From an uncultured Clostridia bacterium (lineage in GTDB: Bacteria; Bacillota; Clostridia; TANB77; CAG-508): a stretch of DNA of 64,000 bases. Location of the stretch: assembly GCA_947625835.1 (NCBI GenBank), contig CANQPY010000002.1, forward strand, positions 1-64,000. Reading direction: 5' to 3'. Positions 33,165-44,241 of this stretch are shown here, piece by piece (within the stretch, counting starts at the first letter, position 1; every line of letters begins with the position of its first letter). A program made the translations under genes and the position numbers. Below the pieces are notes generated by a model. That model ran no database searches, had not been told where the DNA came from, and saw only the letters and a program-made list of their open reading frames with translations.

Positions 33165-33365
33165 TTACATTTTATCGATAAATGATTTTAGTTTAGTTTT
33201 TACATCTTCTTTATTTTGTTGCACATAATTTCCTATAAAAGCTCCTAATATTATAATTACAATTGCTAATATCAAATCATGTAATCTTGTAATTAAAATT
33301 AATATTGAAATTATTATTCCTATAATTGCCCCTTTATAATGATTCCAAATTTCTTTAAAATTCAT
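33165..33365 (-). CDS. DUF2273 family small membrane protein
   Basis: IWNHYKGAIIGIIISILI; beside amaP/asp23. Confidence 0.8.
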   Translation of the reverse strand: MNFKEIWNHYKGAIIGIIISILILITRLHDLILAIVIIILGAFIGNYVQQNKEDVKTKLKSFIDKM

Positions 33366-33400
33366 ATATAATCACTTTCCTTTCCCTTTATTCCGTTTTT

Positions 33401-33961
33401 TTATTGAATTCCTTCTTGTTGCTTTTTTGGGGCAACCTTTTTAACAGTAATGTTTACCTCTTTTACTTCTAAATCAGTTGCGGCTTTTACTTTTTCTTTT
33501 ATTCTAGTTTGTAAATTTGCAGATAAGTCTTTAATAACTGCTTCTTCGTTAACGATTAAATTAACAAAAACTTTTACATTATTTTCTTTGTCTAATTCTA
33601 TTCTAGTTGTAACATCTTCTGCACTTTGAAAATTTAATGCTACTGAATTTACCAAACTTTCAATTGTTTCTCTGGAAATCATAAGTTTTCCACTTTCATT
33701 TTCAAGTAAAATTCCCTGTCTTTCTTTTGTTTGCTCTTTTGATGAACTGTCAAAAAATATGCATTTTATTGATAATAAAATAAATAAAACACTTATTCCA
33801 AGTATTACTTTACTTGATGTTTCTCCTAATACAACTGATGTTACAACCTTTCCAACTAAGTCTATATCTAACCATCCAACAATTAACAAACAAAGAATGA
33901 TAGATAATATTAATACAATATTTGAATAAATAATTAATGCAATTTTTTCTAGAACTTTCAT
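33401..33961 (-). CDS. amaP: Alkaline shock response membrane anchor protein AmaP
   Basis: N-terminal TM helices, C-terminal Asp23-like domain. Confidence 0.8.
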   Translation of the reverse strand: MKVLEKIALIIYSNIVLILSIILCLLIVGWLDIDLVGKVVTSVVLGETSSKVILGISVLFILLSIKCIFFDSSSKEQTKERQGILLENESGKLMISRETIESLVNSVALNFQSAEDVTTRIELDKENNVKVFVNLIVNEEAVIKDLSANLQTRIKEKVKAATDLEVKEVNITVKKVAPKKQQEGIQ

Positions 33962-33994
33962 TTCATTTCCTCCTACTTATATTTTTTATTTAAA

Positions 33995-34450
33995 TTATTC
34001 ATTTTCTGTTTCTTCTTGTTCTTCTCTTTTTGCTGAATCTGTGTTTACACCTTGTACGTGTACATTAACTTCTTCAACTTTTAATCCTGTCATACTTTCT
34101 ACTGCTTTTTTAACTCTGTTTTGAATTTCATAAGCTACATCTGGAATTCTAGTACCATATTCTACAATAATATTTACATCTATTTTAGTTGTAGTATTTG
34201 ATACATCTACTTTAATTCCTTTTGCTAAGTTTTTCTTTCCGCTTAATACTTCAGATATACCTCCTGCAAAACCTCCTGACATTCCAGATACTCCTGGTAC
34301 TTCTGATACTGCTACACCTGCAATAACTGCTACTACGTCATTAGATATTTGAATTCCTTCGTTTTCTGTTTTTATTTCCTCTTCTATTCTTACTTCTTCA
34401 TTTTCTTTTTTCTCTTGATTTTCTTCATTCATAATAATTTCTCCTTTCAT
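33995..34450 (-). CDS. Asp23/Gls24 family envelope stress response protein
   Basis: ISNDVVAVIAGVAVSEVPGVSGMSGGFAGG. Confidence 0.9.
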   Translation of the reverse strand: MKGEIIMNEENQEKKENEEVRIEEEIKTENEGIQISNDVVAVIAGVAVSEVPGVSGMSGGFAGGISEVLSGKKNLAKGIKVDVSNTTTKIDVNIIVEYGTRIPDVAYEIQNRVKKAVESMTGLKVEEVNVHVQGVNTDSAKREEQEETENE

Positions 34451-34549
34451 AATAAAAAATTGATATACTTAATTTTTCTTAATAAGTATATCAATTTTTT
34501 AATGTTTTTACAACTATTTTTTAAAATAATTTATTTATTTTACTATTTA

Positions 34550-34878
34550 AAAGTTACAGTTCAGACTAAAATTAATTATATATAAAAAGTTCAATATATT
34601 TTTATTAATAACAAATCGGGGGGACCAGCAAATTACAGACTGTTTTAAAGGCTTTGTAATTATATTTTTTTCATAACTTTGGTGTCGCAACTTGCATAAT
34701 AAAAAATTTAATGTAAGTTGCTCCAAATCGCACTTCGCTTTGCTTCGTTTGGTCGCTTACGCAGTTATGAAAAAATATAATTACAAAGCCTTTTTATAGT
34801 CTGTTATGTAGCTGGGAGTTATTAATAAAAATATATTGAACTTTTATAGTAGTAAGTTAAAGTCTGAACTGTAACTTT
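34550..34878. repeat. Structured palindromic repeat, copy 3
   Basis: Ends AAAGTTACAGTTCAGACT / AGTCTGAACTGTAACTTT; core shared with copies 1 and 2. Confidence 0.85.
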
Positions 34879-34887
34879 TAAAAATTT

Positions 34888-35845
34888 TTATTCAAATACA
34901 TCAAATTCATTAATTTGATTCCCTCTCAAGAAATCTTGTATTGGCATTTTTTTAGCATTTTCACCTTGAATTTCTATAACTTTTAAAATACCTTCTTTTG
35001 CCTTAATAAATAAGCCATCTTTTGGATTAGAAATAAGTACTGTGCCATTTCTTAAAAAGTCCAAATTTTCTATAATAATTTCATCTTCTCTTGCTAACTC
35101 TACTTTCCAAAATTTTATTTTTTTGCCATTTAGATATGTGTATGCTCCCATAATAGGATTAAGCCCTCTTACTAAATTTTTAATTTCTTCTGCTGTTTTA
35201 TTTGCCCAATTAATTTTTGCCATTTCTTTTGAAAGCATTGGTGCAATAGTAAAGTCATTTCCTTGTTTTTGTTTTATTACAGAATTTGTTTCAATTTGTT
35301 TTAAAGTTTTTACTAAAAGTTTTCCTCCGGATTTTTGCTAAACGATTCCAAAGTTCTCCTGTTGTTTCATTTTCTCCTATTTTTACTTCTTCTTTTAAGA
35401 TGATATCACCTGTATCTAATCCCTCGTCCATATACATTGTTGTAATTCCAGTTAGTTTATCTCCATTTAAAACTGCCCATTGGATTGGTGCAGCTCCTCT
35501 GTATTTTGGAAGTAATGATGCATGTACATTTATGCACCCATATTTTGGAATTTCTAATATTTCTTTTGGTAATATTTTTCCATATGCTACTACACAAATT
35601 ACATCTGGATTTAAATTTTTAATTTCTGAAATAAATTCAACGTTGTTTTTTATTTTTGCTGGTTGATAAATTTTTAAGTTTTTTTCTAATGCAAATTGTT
35701 TTACCTCTGATGGCAATAATTTCATTCCTCGACCTTTTGGTTTATCTTGGTTTGTTACAACCCCTATAATGTTATGCCCTGCGCTATATATTGCATCTAA
35801 ACTTTCCTTTGCAAAATCTGGCGTTCCCATAAAAATAATGTTCAT
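34888..35845 (-). CDS. fmt: Methionyl-tRNA formyltransferase, +1 frameshift at CGG (35327..35329)
   Basis: ELWNRLAKI[G]GKLLVKTLKQIETNSVIKQKQGNDFTIAPMLSKEMAKINW; 958-1=957 nt divisible by 3. Confidence 0.93.
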
Positions 35846-35865
35846 ATAAAAATTCTCCTTATTTT

Positions 35866-36360
35866 TTATTTTTCTTCTGGCTCAACATATTCTAAGGTTC
35901 CTGGTATAATTTTATCCATAAAGACTTCTCCATTTAGGTGATCAACTTCGTGTGCTATTGCTTGTGCTAAAAGTTCTTTTGCAACTACTTTTTTTCTTTT
36001 TCCATTTCTATCTGTAAATTCTGCTATTACTTCTTCTGGTCTAATTACTTTTGCAAATTGATTTGGAAAACTTAAACATCCTTCTTCAACTTCATGTTCA
36101 CCTTTTGTTTTTATAATAACTGGATTAATCATAACAACTGGTCCTTTGTCATCATATAAATCTATTACTATTAATCTTTTTAATATTCCTACTTGCACAG
36201 CTGCAAGTCCTACTCCATTATATTTGTGCATTGTTTCTATCATGTCATCAATTAAAGTTTGTAGCTTTTCATCTATTACTTCTACATCTTTAGATTTCTT
36301 TTTTAAGATTTCATCCCCTTCAAATCTTAAATTACGAATTGCCATTTTTGTTTCCCCCAA
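35866..36360 (-). CDS. def: Peptide deformylase
   Basis: YNGVGLAAVQVG, EEGCLSFPN, AIAHEVDHLNGEVFMDKI. Confidence 0.92.
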   Translation of the reverse strand: MGETKMAIRNLRFEGDEILKKKSKDVEVIDEKLQTLIDDMIETMHKYNGVGLAAVQVGILKRLIVIDLYDDKGPVVMINPVIIKTKGEHEVEEGCLSFPNQFAKVIRPEEVIAEFTDRNGKRKKVVAKELLAQAIAHEVDHLNGEVFMDKIIPGTLEYVEPEEK

Positions 36361-36372
36361 AAAAATTTATAT

Positions 36373-37467
36373 TTAATATGAAATTTCATCCCAATATATT
36401 AACATAGAGCTATATCCACCAAGCTCTTTCTGTATATCATTTGCTATTCCAAATAAAGTAGCATATACTAGATATTCTTCATTAATTTCAATAGTTTTTA
36501 TATCATAATCTTTCATTAGTGTATATTCTTTCAAATATTTTTTTAATGATAACCAATTTTCTTTTTCTTCTTTTCCTTGTTCTGTAAGAAATGCTAATAT
36601 ATCATAATAAAATACTCTTTTCTTTTCTATTAATTCACTTTCTGTGCTTATACTATCTTTATAAATTATTTTTCTATTATCTACTAATTGTATTGCTATT
36701 TTACAAGCTAATATAATAGCAAAAATGGTAGGCAATAAAATTATTATTCCAATGATTATGAGCATAATATCACTTAAATTTATTGGAATGTTACATTGAA
36801 TGTTAACTGAAATATTTCCAAATGGAATTATTATCAATATCATTGATATAAATACTATAGCTACAATAGTAATTATTGTGGTCATAAAATCTTTGTATAA
36901 TTTATTATAATCTTTTTGATCAATTGAACAATTTCCGAGTTCTATTTGCTCTTGTATAATTTCTTCTACAAATTCATTTTTAAATGTATCTCTATATAAT
37001 TGTTTATTTGCTTTAATTGATTTTTTTAATTCTGGTATGCTTATTTCATCATTTGAACCCATCAATGTTTTAATAAATTCTAATATTGTAATTTGTGATT
37101 TTTTTAAATTTTCTCTATTACAATCTATTATTCTAATTATCGTATTTTTTCCTGTTTCATTTTTTATTTCTATATGACCTTTAAGACTTAATTCTAAAAT
37201 AGTTGCTTGAATTACTTTATTTAAAGTATTAGTATTATCTCTATATATTAAATTGTTTAATTTTTTTGTTAGAAATGCTACTCCTGCTGCTGTATTATTC
37301 TTATTTGGTATTTCTCTATAATAGACTACATTATTCTTTTTATTATTCTGTTTTACATATTTCTTTCTTTTGTATTTTTTCCAATTTTGAACTAATTTGT
37401 ATATTCCACACACATATAAAGCAAGTACCGCCAATATTAGTATTACACCTGTTATTATTTGTACCAT
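36373..37467 (-). CDS. DUF2207-like membrane protein
   Basis: Membrane protein ORF with C-terminal YATLFGIANDIQKEL. Confidence 0.55.
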   Translation of the reverse strand: MVQIITGVILILAVLALYVCGIYKLVQNWKKYKRKKYVKQNNKKNNVVYYREIPNKNNTAAGVAFLTKKLNNLIYRDNTNTLNKVIQATILELSLKGHIEIKNETGKNTIIRIIDCNRENLKKSQITILEFIKTLMGSNDEISIPELKKSIKANKQLYRDTFKNEFVEEIIQEQIELGNCSIDQKDYNKLYKDFMTTIITIVAIVFISMILIIIPFGNISVNIQCNIPINLSDIMLIIIGIIILLPTIFAIILACKIAIQLVDNRKIIYKDSISTESELIEKKRVFYYDILAFLTEQGKEEKENWLSLKKYLKEYTLMKDYDIKTIEINEEYLVYATLFGIANDIQKELGGYSSMLIYWDEISY

Positions 37468-37485
37468 AATTTTTTCTCCTTATTT

Positions 37486-39758
37486 TTATATCATATTATT
37501 AGGATTTAAATCAATTGATACTCTTGTGTTTTTTAAATCCTTTTCATAAATTTCTTTTAAGCAAGAATTTAATATCTGGTTTATTTCTTCTGTCATATTT
37601 CCTTTTACAATAATTCTATATCGCCATCTATTTTGAATTTTATCAATTGGTGATGGCATAGGTTTATAAATTTGAATTTGCTGATTTTTTAAATTACTTT
37701 TTAAATATTCATATACCCACTTGCTTGTTTCAATAATTTCATTTTCTAATAAACTATCAAAATTCACTAATATTATATCGCAAAATGGTGGATATTTCAA
37801 TTGTTTTCTTAATTGTATTTCTGTTTCATAAAATTTTCCATAATTTTGCTCTTTTGCACATTGTATACTAAAATTCTCTGGATTATAACTTTGAATTATT
37901 ACTTTTCCCGGAAGATTTTCTCTTCCTGCCCTTCCGTGCTACTTGTGTTAATATTTGAAATGTTCTTTCATTTGCTCTGTAATCATCTATGTTTAATGAA
38001 CTATCTGCTGCAATTACTCCTACTAATGTAACATTTGGGAAATGATGCCCTTTAACTACCATTTGTGTTCCAATTAAAATATCTATATTTTCACTTTTAA
38101 ATTGATTCAATATTTTTTCATGTGAGTTTTTCTTTGTAACAGTATCTACATCCATTCTAATAGTCTTGCTATTTGGAAATTGTTTATGGATTTCTTGCTC
38201 TAATTTTTGTGTTCCTGTACCAAAATATCTAATTTTATCACTATTGCATTGCGGACATATTTTTACAACTTTTTCTTCATATCCGCAATAATGGCATTTT
38301 AGCTTATTTTCATAACTATGATATGTCATACTTATATTGCAGTTTTTACATTTTACTGTATAACCACAATTTCTACACATAATAAATGTTGAGTATCCTC
38401 TACGATTCAAGAATAAAATTGTTTGCCTTTTTTCTTTTAAATTCTTCTCAATTGCAGTATATAAATCAACACTTAGCATTGAATGATTTCCCTGTATTAA
38501 TTCTTCTTTTAAATCTACAATTTCTACTTTTGGCATTGAAGATTGATTTGCTCTTTTCTTTAAAACTAAACATTCTATATTTGATTTTTCATTCATTGCT
38601 TTGTAATAAGTATTAATGTCAGGTGTTGCACTACCAAGAAGTAGTGGACAATTTTGTTGTTTTGCAATAAACTCTGCTACTTCTTTTGTATCATAACGAG
38701 GATTTGCTTCTGACTTGTAAGAGCTATCATGTTCTTCATCAATTATAATAATTCCTACTTTGTCAACTGGTGCAAAAATTGCTGAACGGGCACCTATAAT
38801 AATTTTAGCTTTTCCGTTTCTAATTCTTTCCCATTCATCATGTCTTTCTCCAATGGAAAGTTTGCTATGTAATACTGCAATATCGTCTTTTCCAAAACGT
38901 GCAATAAATCTATCTATCATTTGTGGTGTTAATGATATTTCAGGTACTAGCAAAATTGTTGTTTTTTCTTTTTCAAGTGATTTTTGTATAAGTTGTAAAT
39001 AAACTTCTGTTTTTCCGAGACCCTGTTACACCATATAGTAAAAATGTTTTATATATATTTTCTTCTATACATTTTTCTACTTTTTGGTATGCTTCTTTTT
39101 GCTCGTCTGTTAAAACTAATTTTTCTGTTTTTTCTTTTCTTTTTATTTCCTCTATATTTTTACTGTTTAGTGGATTTCTTTCAATTTTTTCTTCAATAAT
39201 TTCTAAATATCCATTTTTACATAAAGTTTGAATATTGCTTTTTGAGCAGTCTGTAAACATTTCTAGTTCTGAGATTGCTACACCTTCGTTATCTTTTACA
39301 AAATATATAATTCTTTTATATTTTTCTGATTTTATTTTTTTTGTTTCAATTTCAAATTCTATTTCTTCTATAGTTTTTGCTAAATAAACACATCTTATTT
39401 TTTTATCTTGTACTCTATTTTCTTTAATTTTGTTCCTAGTTCCTGGAGTTAGCATTAATTTTATACATTCTGAAACATTTGTGAAATATCTTTTGGCCAT
39501 CCATTTGGCTAATTCAATTTGTTCATCTTTTAATTGTTCTTCTACTTTTATAATATGTTTTAATTTATTTTCAAAGGTTGTTTTTTCTTTTAATCCAACT
39601 ACAAAGCCTTCTTCGACTCTTTCGGCTTTTCCGCTTCCAAAAGGAATTAAAACTTTACTTCCAACCAAAATAAGTCCCTCTAATTCTTTTGGGACATGAT
39701 AATCAAAAGTTCTATTTAGTTTTTTAGTTGTTCTATTGATTATTACTTCTGCTATCAT
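37486..39758 (-). CDS. priA: Primosomal protein N' (PriA), two +1 frameshifts at CGG (37934..37936, 39015..39017)
   Basis: LLYGVTGS[G]KTEVYLQ; LTQVA[G]RAGRENLPGKVIIQSYNPE; 2273-2=2271 nt divisible by 3. Confidence 0.95.
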
Positions 39759-39797
39759 TTATTTCTCCTAATAAAGACACGAGATGTCTCTCATGTC

Positions 39798-40367
39798 TTA
39801 TTTATTTTCTAATCTTTTTTCATTTTCTATAATAGACATTATTATTTGTACAGTTTTTTCTAAGTCGTTATTTTTTAATACATAATCATATAGACTAATT
39901 CTTGATTCTTCATAATCAAATCTGTTTAATCTTAATTTAATTTCTGCTGGACTTGGCTTGTCTATTCTATTTTTTAATCTTTCTTCTAATTCTTTTTTAG
40001 GAACTCTTAAAAAAATGGTAACTACTTTTGTATCGTTTTTTAATAGTTCTTTTAGATGTTCTGTACCATTTACGTCAATGTCTTTTACAATAATTTTTCC
40101 GCTATTAATTTTATCATTTAGTAGTTTTCTAGATGTTCCATAATATTGATTGTGATGAATATCATATTCGTAAAGTTCTTCATCTTTTATCATTCTTTCA
40201 AATTCTTCTCTGTCCACAAAAATATAAGTTTCTCCATCTACATCTCCTGGTCTTGGATTTCTAGAAGTAATAGATGGAAGTGATTCTACATTTTCCATTC
40301 GTTTTATAAGTTCTTTTTTTATTGTATCTTTTCCTGCTCCTGCTACACCAGATAATATAACTAACAT
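39798..40367 (-). CDS. gmk: Guanylate kinase
   Basis: MLVILSGVAGAGKDTIKKEL, SITSRNPRPGDVDGETY. Confidence 0.9.
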   Translation of the reverse strand: MLVILSGVAGAGKDTIKKELIKRMENVESLPSITSRNPRPGDVDGETYIFVDREEFERMIKDEELYEYDIHHNQYYGTSRKLLNDKINSGKIIVKDIDVNGTEHLKELLKNDTKVVTIFLRVPKKELEERLKNRIDKPSPAEIKLRLNRFDYEESRISLYDYVLKNNDLEKTVQIIMSIIENEKRLENK

Positions 40368-40549
40368 ATTGTTACCTTCCCTTCTGCTATTTCACAAGCA
40401 GCAAGTGTAACTGGTGATTCCTCTTTTACTGATGTTTTTACATTTGCTCCTGAGGCAATTTGTCTTGCTCTTTTTGCAGTTGCAATTACTAATTCATATC
40501 TGTTTTGTGCTTTTGTTAATAATTCTCCTACTGTTGGTTTTACAATCAT
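40361..40549 (-). CDS. rpoZ: DNA-directed RNA polymerase subunit omega
   Basis: NRYELVIATAKRARQI downstream of remA and upstream of gmk. Confidence 0.9.
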   Translation of the reverse strand: MIVKPTVGELLTKAQNRYELVIATAKRARQIASGANVKTSVKEESPVTLAACEIAEGKVTIC

Positions 40550-40569
40550 TTTAAAATCCTCCTTTAATA

Positions 40570-40845
40570 TTATAATGATTTATTTATATCATCTTGGGAA
40601 ATTGTTTTATCAATTCTGCCACCTACTGTCTCTGGTTGGACTGCAGATAGTATTACATGACCTGAATCCATAATTAACACAGCTCTTGTTCTTCTACCAT
40701 AAGTAGCATCTACTGCTGTTTTATTATCTTTTGCCTCTTGCACCATTCTTTTAATTGGCGCTGATTCTGGGCTTACAATAGCAACAATTCTTTCTGCAGA
40801 TACGATATTTCCAAAACCAATATTTACTAATTGCATAAATCCCAT
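40570..40845 (-). CDS. remA: RemA family (DUF370) regulatory protein
   Basis: [34 protein letters not shown]. Confidence 0.9.
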   Translation of the reverse strand: MGFMQLVNIGFGNIVSAERIVAIVSPESAPIKRMVQEAKDNKTAVDATYGRRTRAVLIMDSGHVILSAVQPETVGGRIDKTISQDDINKSL

Positions 40846-40854
40846 CTCCTTTTC

Positions 40855-41739
40855 TTATTCGATATTTTGTATTTGCTCTCTTATGTTTTCTATTTCTGTT
40901 TTTATGTTTATAACTTCATTTGTAATTTCTAAAGAATTTGCTTTTGAACCAATTGTGTTAGTTTCTCTATTCATTTCTTGAATTATAAAATCTAATTTTT
41001 TTCCAATTGGTTCTTCTTCTATTTCTGATTCTAAAAGTTTTTCAAATTGTGCCATATGGCTTTTAAGCCTTGTTATTTCTTCTTCTATTGAACATTTATC
41101 TGCATAAATTACAACTTCTTGTGCTAGTCTTGCTTGATCAATTTCTTGATTTTTTAGTATTTCTTTTATTCTTCCTTCTAATTTTACTACATATTCCTCA
41201 ATAAGTCCAGTAGAAAGGGCAGATATTTTTTCTGTTTTTTCTCTAATTTGGTTGATTCTTTTTAATAAATCTTCTGCTATTTTATTTCCTTCTTGCTTTC
41301 TCATTTCTAATAAATTATTTATTGCTTTATTTACTACTTCTAGAAGTTCAAGTTTAATTGTTTCATCATCTTCTTTATTTTTTATATTTAATACATCTGG
41401 AAATTTTGATATTTCTGTAACTTCTATATTTGACAATATTCCTTCTTGCTCTGCTAGTTTTTTTAATTCATCTATATAAATTTTTGCAATTCCAGTATTT
41501 ATCTTTATTTCTTTATTCTCACTATCTCCATTATAAAATGTGATAAAAACGTCTATTTTTCCCCTTTTAATTTTTGACGATATTTCTCTTTTTACTTCTT
41601 CTTCTAAATAACTTAAAACTTTTGGCATTTTTATGGAAATATCAGAATATCTATGATTTACACTTTTGATTTCTACTTGATATTCTTTTAATGCAAAAAT
41701 TCCACTTGATTTTCCATATCCTGTCATACTTTTAACCAT
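40855..41739 (-). CDS. YicC family protein
   Basis: MVKSMTGYGKSSG, KLDFIIQEMNRETNTIGSKAN. Confidence 0.92.
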   Translation of the reverse strand: MVKSMTGYGKSSGIFALKEYQVEIKSVNHRYSDISIKMPKVLSYLEEEVKREISSKIKRGKIDVFITFYNGDSENKEIKINTGIAKIYIDELKKLAEQEGILSNIEVTEISKFPDVLNIKNKEDDETIKLELLEVVNKAINNLLEMRKQEGNKIAEDLLKRINQIREKTEKISALSTGLIEEYVVKLEGRIKEILKNQEIDQARLAQEVVIYADKCSIEEEITRLKSHMAQFEKLLESEIEEEPIGKKLDFIIQEMNRETNTIGSKANSLEITNEVINIKTEIENIREQIQNIE

Positions 41740-41754
41740 TTTTAATTACCTCTT

Positions 41755-42738
41755 TTATTCATTTTCTTTCTTTTTAATTTGCTTTTTTGTTTTTGTCCTT
41801 TTTAGTTGCTCAGCTGGTTCTTCTTTTTTACTTTTTGCAGATGTCTTAGTCTTTTTACTCGTTACTTTTTCTTTATTTTCAATCTTTTTATGTGATTTAG
41901 TGGTACTGCTTGGTTTTAATTTACTGTCTGATGTTCTGTTTTTTGCAGTTTTTAGTTCGTTTTCTTCTACATGATGTTTTACAGTTTTTGTTGCTACTTT
42001 TTTCTTTTTTACTGATATATTGCTTGGTCCTTCTTTTTCTGTATTTTTTATTTTTTTCTTTACTGGTCTTTTTATTTCTTCTTGTCTACTACTTGATATT
42101 TTTCTCTCCTCGTGTAATTTGCTATTTGCTACTTTCTTTTTTTTCTTTCTTTTTGCTACATTACTTGATTCTTCTTTTGATTGGTTATGTTCTATTCTTT
42201 TCTTTGCTTCTTTTTTTATAGGTTCATCTTTTTGTACAATTTCAGAAATGTCACTTAAGCCTTGTAAATATTCTTTTCTTCCTTTTGTATATAAAATAAT
42301 TGCTTTTAATACAAAATAAATTGAGAAAATATAAGATGATGTTAATAAATAAAGCCTAAAATCATACTGAAATAATGTTATAATATGCATAATTGATAAA
42401 CTATGCAAAGATAATACAAAGAATTCTATTCCACTTAATGCTTCGATTCCACTATCTTCTTTATAAGCTTTTTCTAAAAAGTAAAGTCCTACTATTAAAA
42501 ACACACCTGAAAAAACTTTAATATCATTTACTAATCTTTCCTCTTTAATTGCAGTATATGCTAAATTTAATATAATAAAGTAAAGTGTAATACAAACTGC
42601 TTTTAATAAACTTCTAAACATTTTTTTTAATATTTGTTGAGATATTTCTTTAGGAATTTTGCTATTTTTTTTATTTGCTTTTACTGATCTATTATTATTA
42701 ATTTTTTCGCTTTTTTGTGTTTTTGCATCATTTACCAT
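41755..42738 (-). CDS. Hypothetical membrane protein with Lys/Ser-rich C-terminus
   Basis: ORF; TM segments then long basic tail. Confidence 0.5.
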   Translation of the reverse strand: MVNDAKTQKSEKINNNRSVKANKKNSKIPKEISQQILKKMFRSLLKAVCITLYFIILNLAYTAIKEERLVNDIKVFSGVFLIVGLYFLEKAYKEDSGIEALSGIEFFVLSLHSLSIMHIITLFQYDFRLYLLTSSYIFSIYFVLKAIILYTKGRKEYLQGLSDISEIVQKDEPIKKEAKKRIEHNQSKEESSNVAKRKKKKKVANSKLHEERKISSSRQEEIKRPVKKKIKNTEKEGPSNISVKKKKVATKTVKHHVEENELKTAKNRTSDSKLKPSSTTKSHKKIENKEKVTSKKTKTSAKSKKEEPAEQLKRTKTKKQIKKKENE

Positions 42739-42740
42739 TT

Positions 42741-43502
42741 TCAGTTGTTCTCCTTATTTTCAAATTCGTACATAATAATACTTAAAATATTTAATGCTAC
42801 TGTTTCTGTCCTTAATATTCTATTTCCTAAGGTTACTATTTTTGCACCATGTTTTTTTAAATGTTCTATTTCAGATTTTTCTATTCCACCTTCTGGACCA
42901 ATTAATATTGCAATATTTAGATTTTTCTTTTTTAGCTTTTTTAAATGTTCTAATTCTGTTTTTAATGTATTTGTTTTTTCTTCCTCATATGCAACTATTA
43001 CTATATCATAATTAGTTATATCTTGACAAATATTTTGAATTGTAATTACTTGATTTATTTTAGGAATTATGTTCCTACCACTTTGTTTTGAGGCAACTTC
43101 TGATATTTTTTGCCATCTTGATATTTTCTTTTCTTTATCTTTTTCGTTTAACTTTACAACACATCTTTTCATTTCTACTGGTGTTATGCTATAGGCTCCT
43201 AGTTCAACTGATTTTTGAATAATCAGTTCCATTTTATCTGCTTTTGGTAATCCTTGTAATATTGTTACTTTTGCGTTTGGTTCTACATTATTTTCTATTT
43301 TTTCTGTTATTTCTAATTCTATATATTTATCCTCTAATTTTATTATTTTACATAAATAGTCTTCTAATGTGTCTGTGTTACATATATTTAGTATTTCTCC
43401 TACTTTTTTTCTTAAAACATTTTTTATATGATTTGTATCATCTCCTGATATTTTTATATGATTTTCGTTAATTTCTTTATTTGTTACAAAAAATTTTGGC
43501 AT
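42741..43502 (-). CDS. rsmE: 16S rRNA (uracil(1498)-N(3))-methyltransferase
   Basis: ILQGLPKADKMELIIQKSVELG, IAILIGPEGGIEKSE. Confidence 0.92.
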   Translation of the reverse strand: MPKFFVTNKEINENHIKISGDDTNHIKNVLRKKVGEILNICNTDTLEDYLCKIIKLEDKYIELEITEKIENNVEPNAKVTILQGLPKADKMELIIQKSVELGAYSITPVEMKRCVVKLNEKDKEKKISRWQKISEVASKQSGRNIIPKINQVITIQNICQDITNYDIVIVAYEEEKTNTLKTELEHLKKLKKKNLNIAILIGPEGGIEKSEIEHLKKHGAKIVTLGNRILRTETVALNILSIIMYEFENKENN

Positions 43503-43599
43503 TTTTTCTTCCTTTTATTATTTTTATTATCGCTTTATATTATATGCCTTTTTTCTTTATTTTTCAAGTATTTTAGAAAATAAAAAAATATTAAAAAAC

Positions 43600-43640
43600 T
43601 CTGTTCTTGATAGCAATATTGTTATCAAAAACAGAGCCCT
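43600..43640. terminator. Intrinsic terminator hairpin
   Basis: CTCTGTTCTTGATAGCAATATTGTTATCAAAAACAGAG. Confidence 0.7.
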
Positions 43641-43643
43641 TTT

Positions 43644-44183
43644 TTAATAATTTTCTGCTTTTATTTCAAAGTATGCTTTTGGATGATTACATACTGGACA
43701 AATTTCTGGTGCTTCTTTTCCAATTACAATATGTCCACAATTTCTACATTTCCATATTTTATCTCCATCACGACTAAATACTAGTCCATTTTCTACATTG
43801 TCTAATAATTTTCTATATCTTTCTTCATGTTCCTTTTCTATTTTTCCTACTTCTTCAAATAAAAATGCAATATGGTCAAAGCCTTCTTCTTTGGCTTCTT
43901 TTGCCATTCTGTCATACATGTCTGTCCATTCGTAGTTTTCTCCTTCTGCTGCTGCTTTTAAGTTTTCTGTTGTACTTAAAATTTCTCCTCCTTGTAATAA
44001 TTTGAACCAAATTTTTGCATGTTCTTTTTCATTATCTGCTGTTTCTTGGAATATTGCTGCTATTTGCTCATAACCATCCTTTTTTGCTTTACTTGCAAAA
44101 TATGTGTATTTGTTTCTTGCTTGTGATTCTCCTGCAAATGCCTCCATTAAATTTTTTTCTGTTTTACTTCCTTTTAATTCCAT
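43644..44183 (-). CDS. Rubrerythrin
   Basis: [31 protein letters not shown]-terminal [27 protein letters not shown]. Confidence 0.93.
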   Translation of the reverse strand: MELKGSKTEKNLMEAFAGESQARNKYTYFASKAKKDGYEQIAAIFQETADNEKEHAKIWFKLLQGGEILSTTENLKAAAEGENYEWTDMYDRMAKEAKEEGFDHIAFLFEEVGKIEKEHEERYRKLLDNVENGLVFSRDGDKIWKCRNCGHIVIGKEAPEICPVCNHPKAYFEIKAENY

Positions 44184-44241
44184 AATAAATTTCTCCTTTC
44201 TTTTTATTTTTATAATTAAATAATATTTTAAACTTTTTAAT

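Noticed and set aside
36931-36936. CTCGGA string at about 36931 as another shift site
   Set aside because: It is in frame as CTC GGA (IELGNC) in an intact ORF, so CGG is out of frame and no shift is needed. It serves as a useful negative control.
41910-42221. Numerous Leu/Phe-rich + strand ORFs antisense to minus-strand genes
   Set aside because: These are antisense shadows of AT-rich, Lys/Glu-rich coding sequence, without RBS or conserved motifs.
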